A stretch of DNA of 57,372 nt from Burkholderiaceae bacterium (GTDB lineage: Bacteria; Pseudomonadota; Gammaproteobacteria; Burkholderiales; Burkholderiaceae_C): contig JAURWR010000096.1 of the NCBI GenBank assembly GCA_030654805.1, forward strand, positions 1 to 57,372, read 5' to 3'. The position numbers and the translations under genes are program-made. The notes under the pieces are model-generated. The model was not told the DNA's origin. It searched no databases and saw only the letters and a list, made by a program, of their open reading frames with translations. This document shows positions 1 to 11,553 of this stretch, in pieces (positions within the stretch are counted from its first letter, which is position 1; each line of letters starts with the position of its first letter).

Positions 1-1619
<1,619 letters not shown>

Positions 1620-1623
<4 letters not shown>

Positions 1624-1871
1624 TCGCGGCCCGCCTCGATCAGCGATTTCAGAGGCACGTCGGCCAGTTCGATGGGTTCGAACGCCAGCAAGGCCGCGAT
1701 TGCCTTCTGCCGGCCGGCGCCATCGCGTCGGCGCGAGTAGCTCACCGGAACCAGCTTCGCCACCGCCTTGTTGTGTCGGGTGATGACGACCTCCTCGCCT
1801 TTCTCGGCGCGCGCCACCAATTCCGACAGATGCGTCTTGGCTTCGAAAAGTCCGATGCTTTGAGTGGTCAT
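1620..1871 (-). CDS. vapB: Phd/YefM-family antitoxin (VapB role)
   Basis: An 83-residue antitoxin with the Phd/YefM pattern: an N-terminal IGLFEAKTHLSELVARAEKGEEVVITRH segment that dimerises and binds the operator (shown in pieces: FEAKTHLSELV, then GEEVVITRH), and a flexible tail that should block the PIN toxin. It is the first gene of the pair, which fits autoregulation by the complex. The start is the ATG at 1869-1871. The A+T-richer stretch 1872-1960 between this gene and gabD is the likely shared, divergent promoter region. Confidence 0.85.
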
Positions 1872-1963
1872 GTGAGGGCCTAGAATTGGTTGATTCGACT
1901 AGATTTTAGCGTGCCGTTGTCCTTGCCATTGCGCTAGATTGCTTGATCGCACTGGAGATACGC

Positions 1964-3442
1964 ATGATCCCGACGACCTCGCCGCTGGCGGCACTGAATG
2001 ATCCGACGCTGCTGAAGACCGATGCGCTGATCGACGGCGCCTGGGTCGGGTCAGCGGACCGTTTCGCGGTCGACGACCCCGCCACCGGACTCGCGCTGGC
2101 CGAGGTCGCCAATCTCGGCGCCACCGAGGCCACCGCCGCCATCGCCGCCGCCGACCGGGCGGGGCCGGCCTGGCGCGCCAAGACCGCGAAGGAGCGCGGC
2201 GCCATCCTGATGAAGTGGTTCCACCTGCTGCACCAGCATGCCGACGACCTGGCCCGCCTGATGACCGCCGAGTAGGGCAAGCCGCTGGCCGAGGCGCGCG
2301 GCGAGGTGGCCTACGGCGCCAGCTTCATCGAGTGGTTTGCCGAGGAAGCCAAGCGTGTCTACGGCGAGACGGTGCCGACCACCGATGCCAACAAGCGCTA
2401 CCTGGTCATCAAGCAGCCGATCGGCGTGTGCGCGGCGATCACGCCGTGGAATTTCCCCATCGCGATGATCACCCGCAAGGTCGCCCCGGCACTGGCCGCC
2501 GGCTGCACGGTGGTCATCAAGCCGGCCGAGCAGACACCGCTGTCGGCGCTGGCGGTGGCCGAACTGGCGCAACGCGCCGGCCTGCCGCCCGGCGTGCTGA
2601 ACATCGTCACCGCCGACAGCGAGCGCTCGATCGCGATCGGCCGGGTGCTGTGCACCAGCGACACGGTCCGCCACCTGTCGTTCACCGGCTCGACCGAGGT
2701 CGGCCGCATCCTGGCCGCGCAGTGCGCGCCGACGATCAAAAAGCTGTCGCTCGAACTCGGCGGCAATGCGCCGTTCATCGTGTTCGACGATGCCGACCTC
2801 GACAGCGCGGTCGAGGGCGCGATGATCAGCAAATACCGCAACGCCGGCCAGACTTGCGTCTGTGCCAACCGGCTGTACGTGCAGGACGGCGTCTACGACG
2901 CCTTCGTCGAGAAGCTGGCCGCGAAGGTGCGCGGCATCCGGGTCGGCAACGGCTTCGACGCCGGCGTCACGCAGGGCCCGATGATCGACGCGAACGCGAT
3001 CGCCAAGATCGACAGCCACGTCGCCGACGCGGTGGCCAAGGGCGCGCGGGTGCTGGTCGGTGGCCAGCGCAGGGACAACCGCTTCTACGAACCCACCGTG
3101 CTCGCCGACGCGACCGCCGACATGCTGTGCGCCCGCGAGGAAACCTTCGGCCCGGTGGCACCGGTGTTCCGCTTCCACACCGAGGCCGAAGTCATCGAAC
3201 TCGCCAACGCAACGGAGTTCGGTCTGGCCAGCTACTTCTACAGCCGCGACATCGGACGCGTCTTCCGCGTCGGCGAGGCGCTCGAGTACGGCATGGTCGG
3301 TGTCAACACCGGGCTGATCTCGACCGCCGAGGTGCCGTTCGGCGGCGTCAAGCAGTCGGGCCTGGGGCGCGAGGGATCGCACCATGGCATGGACGACTAT
3401 GTCGAGATCAAGTACCTTTGCCTGGGCGACATCCAGCGCTGA
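1964..3442 (+). pseudogene. gabD: Succinate-semialdehyde dehydrogenase interrupted by one in-frame amber codon
   Basis: NAD(P)-dependent aldehyde dehydrogenase that oxidises succinate semialdehyde to succinate in GABA catabolism. The frame is open from ATG 1964 (GGAG about 6 nt upstream) to TGA 3442 except for TAG at 2273-2275. There the family has Gln in the stretch LMTAEQGKPLAEA, so a single C-to-T change (CAG to TAG) explains it. The rest is intact: [19 protein letters not shown], catalytic Glu in LELGGNAPF, catalytic Cys in [11 protein letters not shown], and the C-terminal [14 protein letters not shown]. It could be a recent pseudogene, a suppressed amber, or a base-calling error. Confidence 0.88.
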
Positions 3443-3449
3443 ACGCACC

Positions 3450-4367
3450 ATGAACCTGCCGACACTTGAAATCCGCCACTGGGTCCTGCTGACCTTCATC
3501 GCGTCGGCGCTGTTCGTGCACCTGCGCGGTCGCGTGCGTTTCAGGCTGGCGCGGGCACTGACCGACTTCACCGTGTTCCTGGCGCCGGTGAACGTGCTGA
3601 TGTACGCGTTCTCGCGCACGCCGCGCAGCGCGTACATCGAACTCGCCGAGTTCCCCGAAATGGCCCCGCTGCAGCAGCACTGGCAGACCATCCGCACCGA
3701 GGCGCTGCGGTTGAACGACGAGGGCTACATCCGCGCGGCCGCCGGCTACACGGACATGGGCTTCAACTCGTTCTTTCGCACCGGCTGGAAGCGTTTCTAC
3801 CTGACCTGGTACGGCAAGGACCTGGCGTCGGCCGAAGCGCTCTGCCCCGAGACCGTGAAGCTGCTGCGCAGCATCCCGTCGATCAAGGCCGCGATGTTCG
3901 CGTCGCTGCCGCCGGGCGCCACGCTGGTGCGCCACCGCGACCCGTATGCCGGCTCGCTGCGCTACCACCTGGGGCTGCAGACGCCGAACGATCCGGGCTG
4001 CTACATCGACGTCGACGGCCAGCGCTACCACTGGCGCGACGGCGAGGCGGTGATGTTCGACGAGACCTACATCCACCACGCGGCCAACACCACCCAGCAG
4101 CCGCGCGTGATCCTGTTCTGCGACGTCGAGCGCCCGCTGTGGGGCAGCCCGCTGCGCTGGTTCAACCGCTTCTTCGCCAAGCACGTGATGGCCGCCGCAT
4201 CGACCCAGAACGTGGCCGGCGAGCCGATCGGCGGCGTCAACAAGGTGTTCTCGCAAGGCTACAAGCTGCGCGCCCTGGCCAAGGAGTTCAAGCGCGGCAA
4301 CCGCACCGCGTACTACGTCGGCAAGTGGCTGATGATCGGCGCGCTGGTGTGGGCGATCTTCTGGTGA
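3450..4367 (+). CDS. lpxO: Aspartyl/asparaginyl beta-hydroxylase family dioxygenase (LpxO-like)
   Basis: A 305-residue Fe(II)/2-oxoglutarate-dependent hydroxylase. In LpxO homologues this family hydroxylates the secondary acyl chain of lipid A at the inner membrane; other members act on proteins. A hydrophobic N-terminal helix (WVLLTFIASALFV) and a C-terminal one (WLMIGALVWAIFW) suggest membrane attachment. The iron ligands fit VRHRDPYAGSLRYHL (His and Asp) and the distal His in FDETYIHHAANT. The start at 3450 follows the gabD stop by 7 nt. The exact substrate is inferred from family only. Confidence 0.8.
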   Translation: MNLPTLEIRHWVLLTFIASALFVHLRGRVRFRLARALTDFTVFLAPVNVLMYAFSRTPRSAYIELAEFPEMAPLQQHWQTIRTEALRLNDEGYIRAAAGYTDMGFNSFFRTGWKRFYLTWYGKDLASAEALCPETVKLLRSIPSIKAAMFASLPPGATLVRHRDPYAGSLRYHLGLQTPNDPGCYIDVDGQRYHWRDGEAVMFDETYIHHAANTTQQPRVILFCDVERPLWGSPLRWFNRFFAKHVMAAASTQNVAGEPIGGVNKVFSQGYKLRALAKEFKRGNRTAYYVGKWLMIGALVWAIFW

Positions 4368-4374
4368 CGGCAGC

Positions 4375-5286
4375 TCAGCCGGGCTGGTCGTCGTTGGCGG
4401 CGGTGGCCATGCCGCCTTCCATCCGGTTCGCGTAACCGGATCGGCCGGTGGCCTGCGCCGAGGCAGCGAGTCCGACCGCGCGCCGCAGCAGCATGTCGGG
4501 TTGCGTGCCATCGCCCGGGTACACCGCGATGCCCAGTGCGGTGGCCACGGCCAGATCGGTGCCACCGACCTTGAACGTCTCGCCGAGCGATCCCAGCAGC
4601 TTGCGTCCGACCCGCTCGGCGTCGGCCGCCGTATCGAGGTAGGACAACAGCACCGCGAAGGAATCGTCACCGACCGACGCCACCACGTCGCTGGCACGCA
4701 CGCCCGCACGCAGCCGCACCGCGACCTTGCGACGCAGCGTGCCGGCCGCCTCGATGCCCAGCCGGGCCATCGTCGTCGCCAGGCCCTCGATGCGCAGCAC
4801 CAGCAAGGCCATCGGCGCGGGTTCGCGCTCGCGCAATGCGAGCAGGTGGCTCATGTGTTCGATCAGCTGGCCGACATGCGGCAAGCCGGTGTGCACATCG
4901 GTGGCAAACGCCTGCCGCGTCGCCGCGCGCACGCGTTGCCGCTCGACGGCGGCGCGCAGCCGGCGTGGCCAGGCACGTTCGGTGATCTCGGCCGGCGTGA
5001 CGACCTCCTGCGCACCCTGGCGCAACCAGCTCAGACGGTCTGCGGCGCTCGCCGCATCGGACACCACGACCACGGCCACGTCCGAGGCACAGCGTGTCCA
5101 GCCATCCCAGCCGTCCGACACCACCAGGACATCGACCGGCGCGGCCGCCAGCCGCTGCCACACCTCGTCGGCGGTGCACACGGCGACCTCGAACGGACCG
5201 TAGCCGGGCTCGGCATCGGCGTGGTGGAGCGCCGAGGCGACATCACTCGGCCCCATCTGCAGCACATGCACGCCAGCGTCGCTCAT
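4375..5286 (-). CDS. GGDEF-domain protein with degenerate active site
   Basis: About 303 residues. The N-terminal ~130 residues look like a receiver-type alpha/beta domain (VLVVSDGWDGW, VVVVSDAASAADRLSWLRQG) without a clear phospho-acceptor set. The C-terminal half is a GGDEF fold: DVHTGLPHVGQLIEHM, then LLVLRIEGL, and SVGDDSFAVLLSYLD where active cyclases have GG[DE]EF. Replacement by VGDDSF suggests no diguanylate cyclase activity and perhaps a c-di-GMP or GTP sensing role. It converges with the LpxO-like gene, 7 nt apart. Confidence 0.75.
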   Translation of the reverse strand: MSDAGVHVLQMGPSDVASALHHADAEPGYGPFEVAVCTADEVWQRLAAAPVDVLVVSDGWDGWTRCASDVAVVVVSDAASAADRLSWLRQGAQEVVTPAEITERAWPRRLRAAVERQRVRAATRQAFATDVHTGLPHVGQLIEHMSHLLALREREPAPMALLVLRIEGLATTMARLGIEAAGTLRRKVAVRLRAGVRASDVVASVGDDSFAVLLSYLDTAADAERVGRKLLGSLGETFKVGGTDLAVATALGIAVYPGDGTQPDMLLRRAVGLAASAQATGRSGYANRMEGGMATAANDDQPG

Positions 5287-5473
5287 CGGGGTCGTCCTCA
5301 CAGTCTCGCGGTCGGTCGGTATGGGATTGTGGCGGTGAGTCGAATACCCCAACGTCGGTAATCGGGCCGTTTTGCGGCCTTGTTGGTCGCTCCTGCCGGC
5401 ACCCACCCCCGCGCCGACGAGAATTCCGCGTCCGATTCACGCCTCGCCGCTCCTCCGATTTCTCGGCCACGCC

Positions 5474-5950
5474 ATGCATCAACCCCGTGCCACCCGCGAG
5501 TCAGCTGCCCCGCCGGACCCGTCGGACCAGCGGCTCGCATTGCTGATCCAGAGCCATCAACGACTGACCGGGCGGGCCCTCGTCGCGGCCGGTGTCGATC
5601 CGCGCGATGCGCTGTGGAACGCGCCCGGGGTGATCGTCGCGCACGGCACCGAGCTCGATCCGGTGTTCTTCTACGGCAATCGACGGGCGCTGGATCTCTT
5701 CGAGATGGACTGGTCGACGTTCGTGCGCCTGCCGTCGCGACTGTCAGCCGAGCCGCTGCTGCGCGAAGAGCGGGCGCGGCTGCTGGAGCGGGTCGCCCGC
5801 GACGGCTGCATCACCGACTACGCGGGCGTCCGCCTGTCGTCGACCGGCCGACGATTCCGCATCGAGCAGGCGGTGGTCTGGAACCTCGTCGACGACGCGG
5901 GTGTCTGCCACGGCCAGGCCGCCGCTTTCGACCGCTGGCTGCCGTTGTGA
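5474..5950 (+). CDS. MEKHLA-domain protein
   Basis: A 158-residue soluble protein matching the MEKHLA family, a PAS-like domain also found at the end of some plant HD-ZIP factors. Visible family features are LLIQSHQRLTGRAL near the N-terminus, APGVIVAHGTELDPVFFYGNRRALDLFEMDW (seen as AHGTELDPVFFYGN and ALDLFEMDW), RLPSRLSAEPLLREER, and a C-terminal segment ending FDRWLPL. Molecular function is unknown. The ATG at 5474 is the first plausible start before the conserved region. It reads towards the tRNA gene. Confidence 0.8.
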   Translation: MHQPRATRESAAPPDPSDQRLALLIQSHQRLTGRALVAAGVDPRDALWNAPGVIVAHGTELDPVFFYGNRRALDLFEMDWSTFVRLPSRLSAEPLLREERARLLERVARDGCITDYAGVRLSSTGRRFRIEQAVVWNLVDDAGVCHGQAAAFDRWLPL

Positions 5951-5993
5951 TGCAGCCGGGAGAGACGGTCGCACGATAGAATCAGCCGTCTTC

Positions 5994-6067
5994 GCGGGTG
6001 TAGTTCAATGGTAGAACGGCAGCTTCCCAAGCTTCATACGAGGGTTCGATTCCCTTCACCCGCTCCA
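5994..6067 (+). tRNA. glyT: tRNA-Gly (anticodon CCC)
   Basis: A 74-nt cloverleaf with an encoded 3' CCA. The acceptor stem GCGGGUG pairs with CACCCGC. The D arm is GUUC/GAAC with loop AAUGGUA. The anticodon loop UUCCCAA gives CCC. The T arm is GAGGG/CCCUU around UUCGAUU, and the discriminator is U. The anticodon stem GCAGC/GCUUC leaves a C28-U42 mismatch. Confidence 0.93.
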
Positions 6068-6129
6068 GCGCTTTCATCCCGACAACGGCCCACTCAGGGC
6101 CGTTGTTGTTTCAGACCCCGCCCTCGTCC

Positions 6130-6858
6130 ATGAGCCAGAACGCCGCACCACCGAACGACGACGGATCCGACGGGCCGAAGCCGGAGAGCACCCTGCATCG
6201 CCCGATCAAGTCCTTCGTGCTGCGCGCCGGACGCATGGGCAGCGGCCAGGTGCGCGCGATGAGTGAGTGGGGGCCGACCTACACCGTGCCGTATGCGTCC
6301 CAGCCGCTGGATGTGCCGCACACTTTTGGGCGGACAGCACCACTGGTCTTCGAAATCGGCTTCGGCATGGGCGACGCCACCGCGGCGATCGCGGCAGCGC
6401 TGCCCGGCACCGATTTCCTCGGCATCGAAGTGCACGCGCCGGGCGTCGGCGCACTGCTGAAGCTGATCGGCGAGCGCGGGCTGACCAATGTGCGCATCGT
6501 GCGGCACGACGCGGTCGAGGTGCTCGAGCACATGATCGCGCCCGGCTCGCTGGCCGGCGTGCATGTGTTTTTCCCCGATCCGTGGCACAAGCTCAAGCAC
6601 AACAAGCGCCGCTTGATCCAGCCCACGTTCGTGTCGCTGCTGACGTCGCGTCTGGCGCCGGGCGGCTACCTGCATTGCGCGACCGATTGGCAGCCGTACG
6701 CCGAACAGATGCTCCAGGTGCTGGGTGCCGAGCCGGCGCTGCAAAACACCGCCGACGGTTACGCGCCCCGGCCCGCCTACCGACCGCTGACCAAGTTCGA
6801 GAACCGCGGGCTGAAGCTCGGTCACGGCGTCTGGGACCTGGTGTTTCACCGCCGCTGA
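6130..6858 (+). CDS. trmB: tRNA (guanine-N7)-methyltransferase
   Basis: SAM-dependent enzyme that makes m7G46 in the tRNA variable loop, 242 residues. The SAM site is [16 protein letters not shown] followed by [16 protein letters not shown]. The TrmB hallmark [19 protein letters not shown] is present, as is the C-terminal [17 protein letters not shown]. The start ATG at 6130 gives a short charged N-terminus. An upstream in-frame start at 6103 is possible but would begin inside the tRNA trailer region. It follows tRNA-Gly by about 60 nt. Confidence 0.95.
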   Translation: MSQNAAPPNDDGSDGPKPESTLHRPIKSFVLRAGRMGSGQVRAMSEWGPTYTVPYASQPLDVPHTFGRTAPLVFEIGFGMGDATAAIAAALPGTDFLGIEVHAPGVGALLKLIGERGLTNVRIVRHDAVEVLEHMIAPGSLAGVHVFFPDPWHKLKHNKRRLIQPTFVSLLTSRLAPGGYLHCATDWQPYAEQMLQVLGAEPALQNTADGYAPRPAYRPLTKFENRGLKLGHGVWDLVFHRR

Positions 6859-7082
6859 CCCCCTCGCTCGCAGCGAGCGATTCGTTGCCAGCGCGTTCGC
6901 GAGAGTTTGGTTATCGTCTACGGGTTCTCACCAGTCGCCGATGCCACCCCCGCGTCGGCGCCCAGTGGGATCCCGCAGTTTTTCCCCACGGCGCCGTTCG
7001 GCCGCGCGGGGAGATTCATCTCGAAAACCCCGGTTCGGCCGACCACTTCAACCCCGGCCCCACCGTTGCCTGCCTGAGCTTC

Positions 7083-8297
7083 ATGAACACAGCCGTCCCG
7101 CGCCCTGCCTTCGCCGTTGCGTTCAGCAGCGCCCTGCTCGCACTTCTGCTGATCGGCGGCTGCTCGAAGCCGGGTGCTCCGGCCGGCGGCCCGCCCGGCG
7201 CGCCGCCGGTGTCGGTCGCAGCAGCCGTGCAGCGCACGGTCACCGACATCGAAGAGTTCACCGGCCGACTGGAGGCGCCCCGTTCGGTCGAAGTGCGACC
7301 GCGCATCGGCGGCACGATCGACCAGGTGCATTTCCGCGACGGCGCCCGCGTGGCCCAGGGCGCGATGCTGTTCACCATCGACCCGAAGCCGTTCGAGGCC
7401 GAACTGGCCCGCGCGCAGTCGCAGCTGACCGCCGCCCGCTCGCGTGCCGGACTGGCCTCGTCGGAACTGGCCCGCGCGAAGAAGCTGCTCGACGCCAAGG
7501 CGGTGTCGGCACAGGAGTTCGACCAGCTCACCTCGGGTGCGGCCACCAGCGGTGCCGACATCGCCGCCGCCGAAGCGGCGCTCCGTGTGGCGCAGTTGAA
7601 CCTCGGCTACACCCGCGTGCGCGCACCGATGGCCGGCCAGTTGTCGCGCGCCATCATCACCGAAGGCAATCTCGTCAACGACCAGAGCGTGCTGACCACG
7701 CTGGTGGCCACGCAGACGGTCTACGCCTACTTCGACGGCAGCGAGCAGACCTTCCTGCGGCTGCGCAAGGGCGCGCCAGGCCAGCAACTGGTGCACATGG
7801 GTCTGGCCGACGAGACCGGCTTCCCGCACGAAGGCAAGGTCGATTTCGTCGACAACCAGCTGAATCCGCAGACCGGCTCGATCCGCATGCGCGCGGTGTT
7901 CGACAACGCCAAGGGCGAGTTCACGCCCGGCCTGTTCACCCGGCTGCAACTGGCGGGCGGCGCGGCTTACCCGGCGGTGATGACGCCCGAACGCGCCATC
8001 GGCACCGACCAGAGCAAGAAGCTGGTGTTCGTGATCGGCGAGGGCAATGTCGCTCAGGCACGCGAGGTTCACCTGGGCACGCTGATCGACGGCATGCGCG
8101 TGGTCACTTCCGGCTTGAAGGCCGGTGATCTGGTGGTCGTCGACGGCCTGCAGCGTGTGCGCCCCGGCGCCCCGGTGCAGCCGATCAAGGTCGAGACCGA
8201 CGAGCGCGGCATGCCGATCGCCAAGCCGGCTGCCGGCGCACCACCTGCCGCACCGGCCCCTGCCGCGTCGGCCCCGGCTTCCGCCGCCAAGTCCTGA
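7083..8297 (+). CDS. RND efflux periplasmic adaptor lipoprotein (MexE/AcrA type)
   Basis: Membrane-fusion subunit that bridges the inner-membrane pump and outer-membrane channel, 404 residues. A lipoprotein signal ends in LLLIGGCSKPG. The lipoyl and hairpin domain follows (SVEVRPRIGGTIDQVHFRDG, alpha-hairpin around AELARAQSQLTAARSRAG), then the beta-barrel region with FVDNQLNPQTGSIRMRAVF, typical of the AcrA/MexE family. The tail is Ala/Pro-rich. It starts a three-gene operon, with 10 nt to the permease. No dedicated regulator is visible beside it. Confidence 0.92.
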   Translation: MNTAVPRPAFAVAFSSALLALLLIGGCSKPGAPAGGPPGAPPVSVAAAVQRTVTDIEEFTGRLEAPRSVEVRPRIGGTIDQVHFRDGARVAQGAMLFTIDPKPFEAELARAQSQLTAARSRAGLASSELARAKKLLDAKAVSAQEFDQLTSGAATSGADIAAAEAALRVAQLNLGYTRVRAPMAGQLSRAIITEGNLVNDQSVLTTLVATQTVYAYFDGSEQTFLRLRKGAPGQQLVHMGLADETGFPHEGKVDFVDNQLNPQTGSIRMRAVFDNAKGEFTPGLFTRLQLAGGAAYPAVMTPERAIGTDQSKKLVFVIGEGNVAQAREVHLGTLIDGMRVVTSGLKAGDLVVVDGLQRVRPGAPVQPIKVETDERGMPIAKPAAGAPPAAPAPAASAPASAAKS

Positions 8298-8307
8298 GCG
8301 CGCCGGC

Positions 8308-11300
8308 ATGAACATCTCCCGCTTCTTCATCGACCGGCCCATCTTCGCGGGCGTGCTGTCGGTCGTCATCACGCTGGTCGGCGCGATCTCGATCTTCACG
8401 CTGCCGATTTCCGAGTACCCCGAAGTCGCGCCGCCGCAGGTGGTGGTGCGCGCGCAGTTCCCGGGTGCCAATGCGCGGGTCATTGCCGAGACGGTGGCGA
8501 CGCCGCTCGAAGAGCAGCTCAACGGCGTCGAAGGCCTGCTCTACATGAACAGCCTGGCCACCGCCGATGGTGCGATGACGCTGACCGTCAGCTTCAAGAT
8601 CGGCACCAACCCCGAAACCGCCGAGACTGCGGTGCAGAACCGCGTGACGCGCGCGCTGCCGAGGCTGCCGGAGATCGTGCGCCAGCTCGGCGTCACCACC
8701 GAGAAGAGCTCGCCGAACCTGACCATGGTCGTGCACATGGTCTCGCCGGACAACCGCTACGACGCGCTGTACCTGCGCAACTACGCGGCACTGAACGTGC
8801 GCGACCAGCTGCTGCGCATTCCGGGCATGGGCTCGGTGCAGACCTTCGGTTCGGGCGACTACGCGATGCGTGTCTGGCTCGATCCGCAGAAGCTCGCGGC
8901 GCGCAACCTGACCTCGGGCGACGTGGTCGCCGCGCTGCGCGAGCAGAACGCGCAGGTGGCCGCCGGCGTGGTCGGCGCGTCGCCGTCACCGAAGGGCACC
9001 GAGTTCCAGCTGTCGATCAACACGCAGGGTCGCCTGACCACCGAGCAGCAGTTCGCCGATGTGATCGTCAAGGCCGATCCGGTCGACCGGTCGCTGATCC
9101 GCATCAAGGACCTGGGCCGCGTCGAGATGGGCCCGAACACCTACGCGCTGGGCTCGCTGCTGAACAACAAGGAAGCCGCAGCGCTGGCGATCTTCCAGGC
9201 GCCCAACTCGAATGCGCTGCAGCTGTCGGCCAACGTGCGTGCAACGATGGAGCGGCTGAAGGCCGACTTCCCCGCTGGCGTCAGCTATTCGATCGTCTAC
9301 GACCCGACGCGCTTCGTGCAGACGTCGATCGAAAAGGTGATCTCGACGCTGATCGAGGCGATCGCACTGGTGGTCATCGTCGTCGTCATCTTCCTGCAGA
9401 CCTGGCGCGCCTCGCTGATCCCGCTGCTGGCGGTGCCGGTGTCGATCGTCGGCACCTTCGCGGTGCTGCTGCTGCTCGGGTTCTCGATCAACACGCTGAC
9501 GTTGTTCGGCCTGGTGCTGGCCATCGGCATCGTGGTCGACGATGCGATCGTCGTGGTCGAGAACGTCGAGCGCAACATCGAGGCCGGGTTGAGCCCGCAC
9601 GATGCCAGCGTGAAGGCGATGCAGGAGGTGTCGGGACCGATCATCGCAATCGGCCTGGTGCTGTGCGCGGTGTTCGTGCCGCTGGCCTTCGTGAGCGGGC
9701 TGTCGGGCCAGTTCTACAAGCAGTTCGCGGTGACCATCGCGATCTCGACGGTGATCTCGGCGTTCAACTCGCTGACCTTGTCGCCCGCGCTGTGCGCCAT
9801 CCTGCTGCGCCCGCACGACGCGCCGAAAGACAGGCTCACACGCATCATCGATGGCGTGTTCGGCCGCTTCTTCGGCTGGTTCAACCGCTTCTTCAACCGC
9901 AACGCGGGTCGCTACGGCGGCATGGTGACCACCACGGTCGTCAAGCGCAAGTCAGTGGCTCTGCTGATCTATGCGGCGCTGGTCGGGCTCACCGTCTTCA
10001 TGTTCACCAAAGTCCCGCCGGGCTTCGTGCCGCAGCAGGACAAGCAGTACCTGATCGGCATCGCGCAATTGCCCGACGGTGCCAGTTTCGAACGCACGAC
10101 GAAGGTCATCCGCGAGATGAGCGACATCGCGCTGTCGATCCCGGGCGTGCGCGACTCGGTGGCGTTTCCGGGCCTCAGCATCAACGGCTTCACCGCGGCG
10201 TCGAACGCCGGCATCGTGTTCTTCGGTCTCGACGAATTCGACAAGCGCACCACGCCCGAGACCAGTGCGAACGCGATCGTCGGGCAGGTGAACCAGCGGC
10301 TGGGGGCGATCCAGGGCGCGTTCCTGTTCGTGCTCAGCCCGCCGCCGGTCAGCGGCCTCGGCAACGCCGGCGGTTTCAAGCTGCAACTGCAGGATCGCGA
10401 AGGCGCCGGCGAGGCGGCGCTCAACGGCGTCGTGCAGCAGTTGATGGGGCGCATCTACGGCAACCCCAACAGTTCGATCACGCAGGCGTTCAGCAACTAC
10501 CAGATCAACGTGCCCCAGCTGTTCGCAAACGTCGACCGCACCAAGGCCAAGCAGATGGGGGTCAACCTCAACGACATCTACGACACGATGCAGACCTACC
10601 TCGGGTCGCTCTACGTCAACGACTTCAACCGCTTCGGCAAGACGTACCAGGTGATCGTGCAGGCCGACGCCGCCTACCGCGCGAAGGCCGAGGACATCGG
10701 CAACCTGAAGATACGCAACCGCACCGGCGAGATGGTGCCGCTGGGCGCGATGATGACGGTCGAACCCACCTTCGGCCCGGCCGCTGTGGGCCGCTACAAC
10801 AGCCTGTTCACCGCCGACTTCAACGGTGCGCCGAAGCCGGGCTTCAGCTCGGGCGAGGCGCAGGCCGAGATGGAGAAGATCCTGAAGGAAACACTGCCGC
10901 GCGGCATGGGCTACGAATGGACCGAACTGGTCTACCAGGAAAAGATCGCCGGCAACACGATGGTCTACATCTTCCCGCTGTGCGTGCTGCTGGTGTTCCT
11001 GGTGCTGGCCGCCACGTATGAAAGCTGGACCTTGCCGCTGGCGATCATCCTGATCGTGCCGATGTGCATCCTGAGCGCGATCACCGGGGTCTGGCTCAGT
11101 GGCTATTTCGGGCACCCGGCCGACAACAACATCTTCACGCAGATCGCGTTCGTGGTGCTGGTCGGGTTGGCCTGCAAGAACGCGATCCTGATCGTCGAAT
11201 TCGCGCGCGAGCTCGAACTGGAGGGCCGCACGCCGGTTCAGGCGGTGGTCGAGTCGTGCCGCCTGCGGCTGCGCCCGATCCTGATGACCTCGATCGCCTT

Positions 11301-11553
11301 CATCGCCGGTGTGATCCCGCTGGTGCTGTCGAGCGGCGCGGGCGCCGAGATGCGCCAGGCGATGGGCATCGCGGTGATGAGCGGGATGATCGGCGTCACC
11401 GTGTTCGGCCTCGTGCTGACGCCGGTGTTCTACGCGGTGCTGCGCGTTCTGTCGCCGGCCCGACTGCACCACGCGGGTCGCGTGCCCACCACGCTGGCGC
11501 ATGCGCCCGCCGAAGCGACGCCGACCCCGTCCGCAGGAGACAGCCATGCATAA
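8308..11553 (+). CDS. RND multidrug efflux permease (HAE1, MexF/BpeF-like)
   Basis: Proton-driven inner-membrane transporter, 1081 residues, close to the AcrB family length. It opens with MNISRFFIDRPIFAGVLSVV and LPISEYPEVAPPQVVV. The proton-relay Asp pair is in AIGIVVDDAIVVVENVER (TM4). The large periplasmic loops and the second half ([45 protein letters not shown]) are complete. The sequence style is closest to MexF/OqxB/BpeF, so amphenicols and quinolones are plausible substrates, by inference only. Its last codons overlap the channel gene by 8 nt. Confidence 0.94.
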   Translation: MNISRFFIDRPIFAGVLSVVITLVGAISIFTLPISEYPEVAPPQVVVRAQFPGANARVIAETVATPLEEQLNGVEGLLYMNSLATADGAMTLTVSFKIGTNPETAETAVQNRVTRALPRLPEIVRQLGVTTEKSSPNLTMVVHMVSPDNRYDALYLRNYAALNVRDQLLRIPGMGSVQTFGSGDYAMRVWLDPQKLAARNLTSGDVVAALREQNAQVAAGVVGASPSPKGTEFQLSINTQGRLTTEQQFADVIVKADPVDRSLIRIKDLGRVEMGPNTYALGSLLNNKEAAALAIFQAPNSNALQLSANVRATMERLKADFPAGVSYSIVYDPTRFVQTSIEKVISTLIEAIALVVIVVVIFLQTWRASLIPLLAVPVSIVGTFAVLLLLGFSINTLTLFGLVLAIGIVVDDAIVVVENVERNIEAGLSPHDASVKAMQEVSGPIIAIGLVLCAVFVPLAFVSGLSGQFYKQFAVTIAISTVISAFNSLTLSPALCAILLRPHDAPKDRLTRIIDGVFGRFFGWFNRFFNRNAGRYGGMVTTTVVKRKSVALLIYAALVGLTVFMFTKVPPGFVPQQDKQYLIGIAQLPDGASFERTTKVIREMSDIALSIPGVRDSVAFPGLSINGFTAASNAGIVFFGLDEFDKRTTPETSANAIVGQVNQRLGAIQGAFLFVLSPPPVSGLGNAGGFKLQLQDREGAGEAALNGVVQQLMGRIYGNPNSSITQAFSNYQINVPQLFANVDRTKAKQMGVNLNDIYDTMQTYLGSLYVNDFNRFGKTYQVIVQADAAYRAKAEDIGNLKIRNRTGEMVPLGAMMTVEPTFGPAAVGRYNSLFTADFNGAPKPGFSSGEAQAEMEKILKETLPRGMGYEWTELVYQEKIAGNTMVYIFPLCVLLVFLVLAATYESWTLPLAIILIVPMCILSAITGVWLSGYFGHPADNNIFTQIAFVVLVGLACKNAILIVEFARELELEGRTPVQAVVESCRLRLRPILMTSIAFIAGVIPLVLSSGAGAEMRQAMGIAVMSGMIGVTVFGLVLTPVFYAVLRVLSPARLHHAGRVPTTLAHAPAEATPTPSAGDSHA

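Noticed and set aside
6918-8522. Long minus-strand open frame antisense to the RND adaptor gene
   Set aside because: High-GC antisense shadow; low-complexity Arg/Ala/Gly composition, while the + strand encodes a clear adaptor protein.
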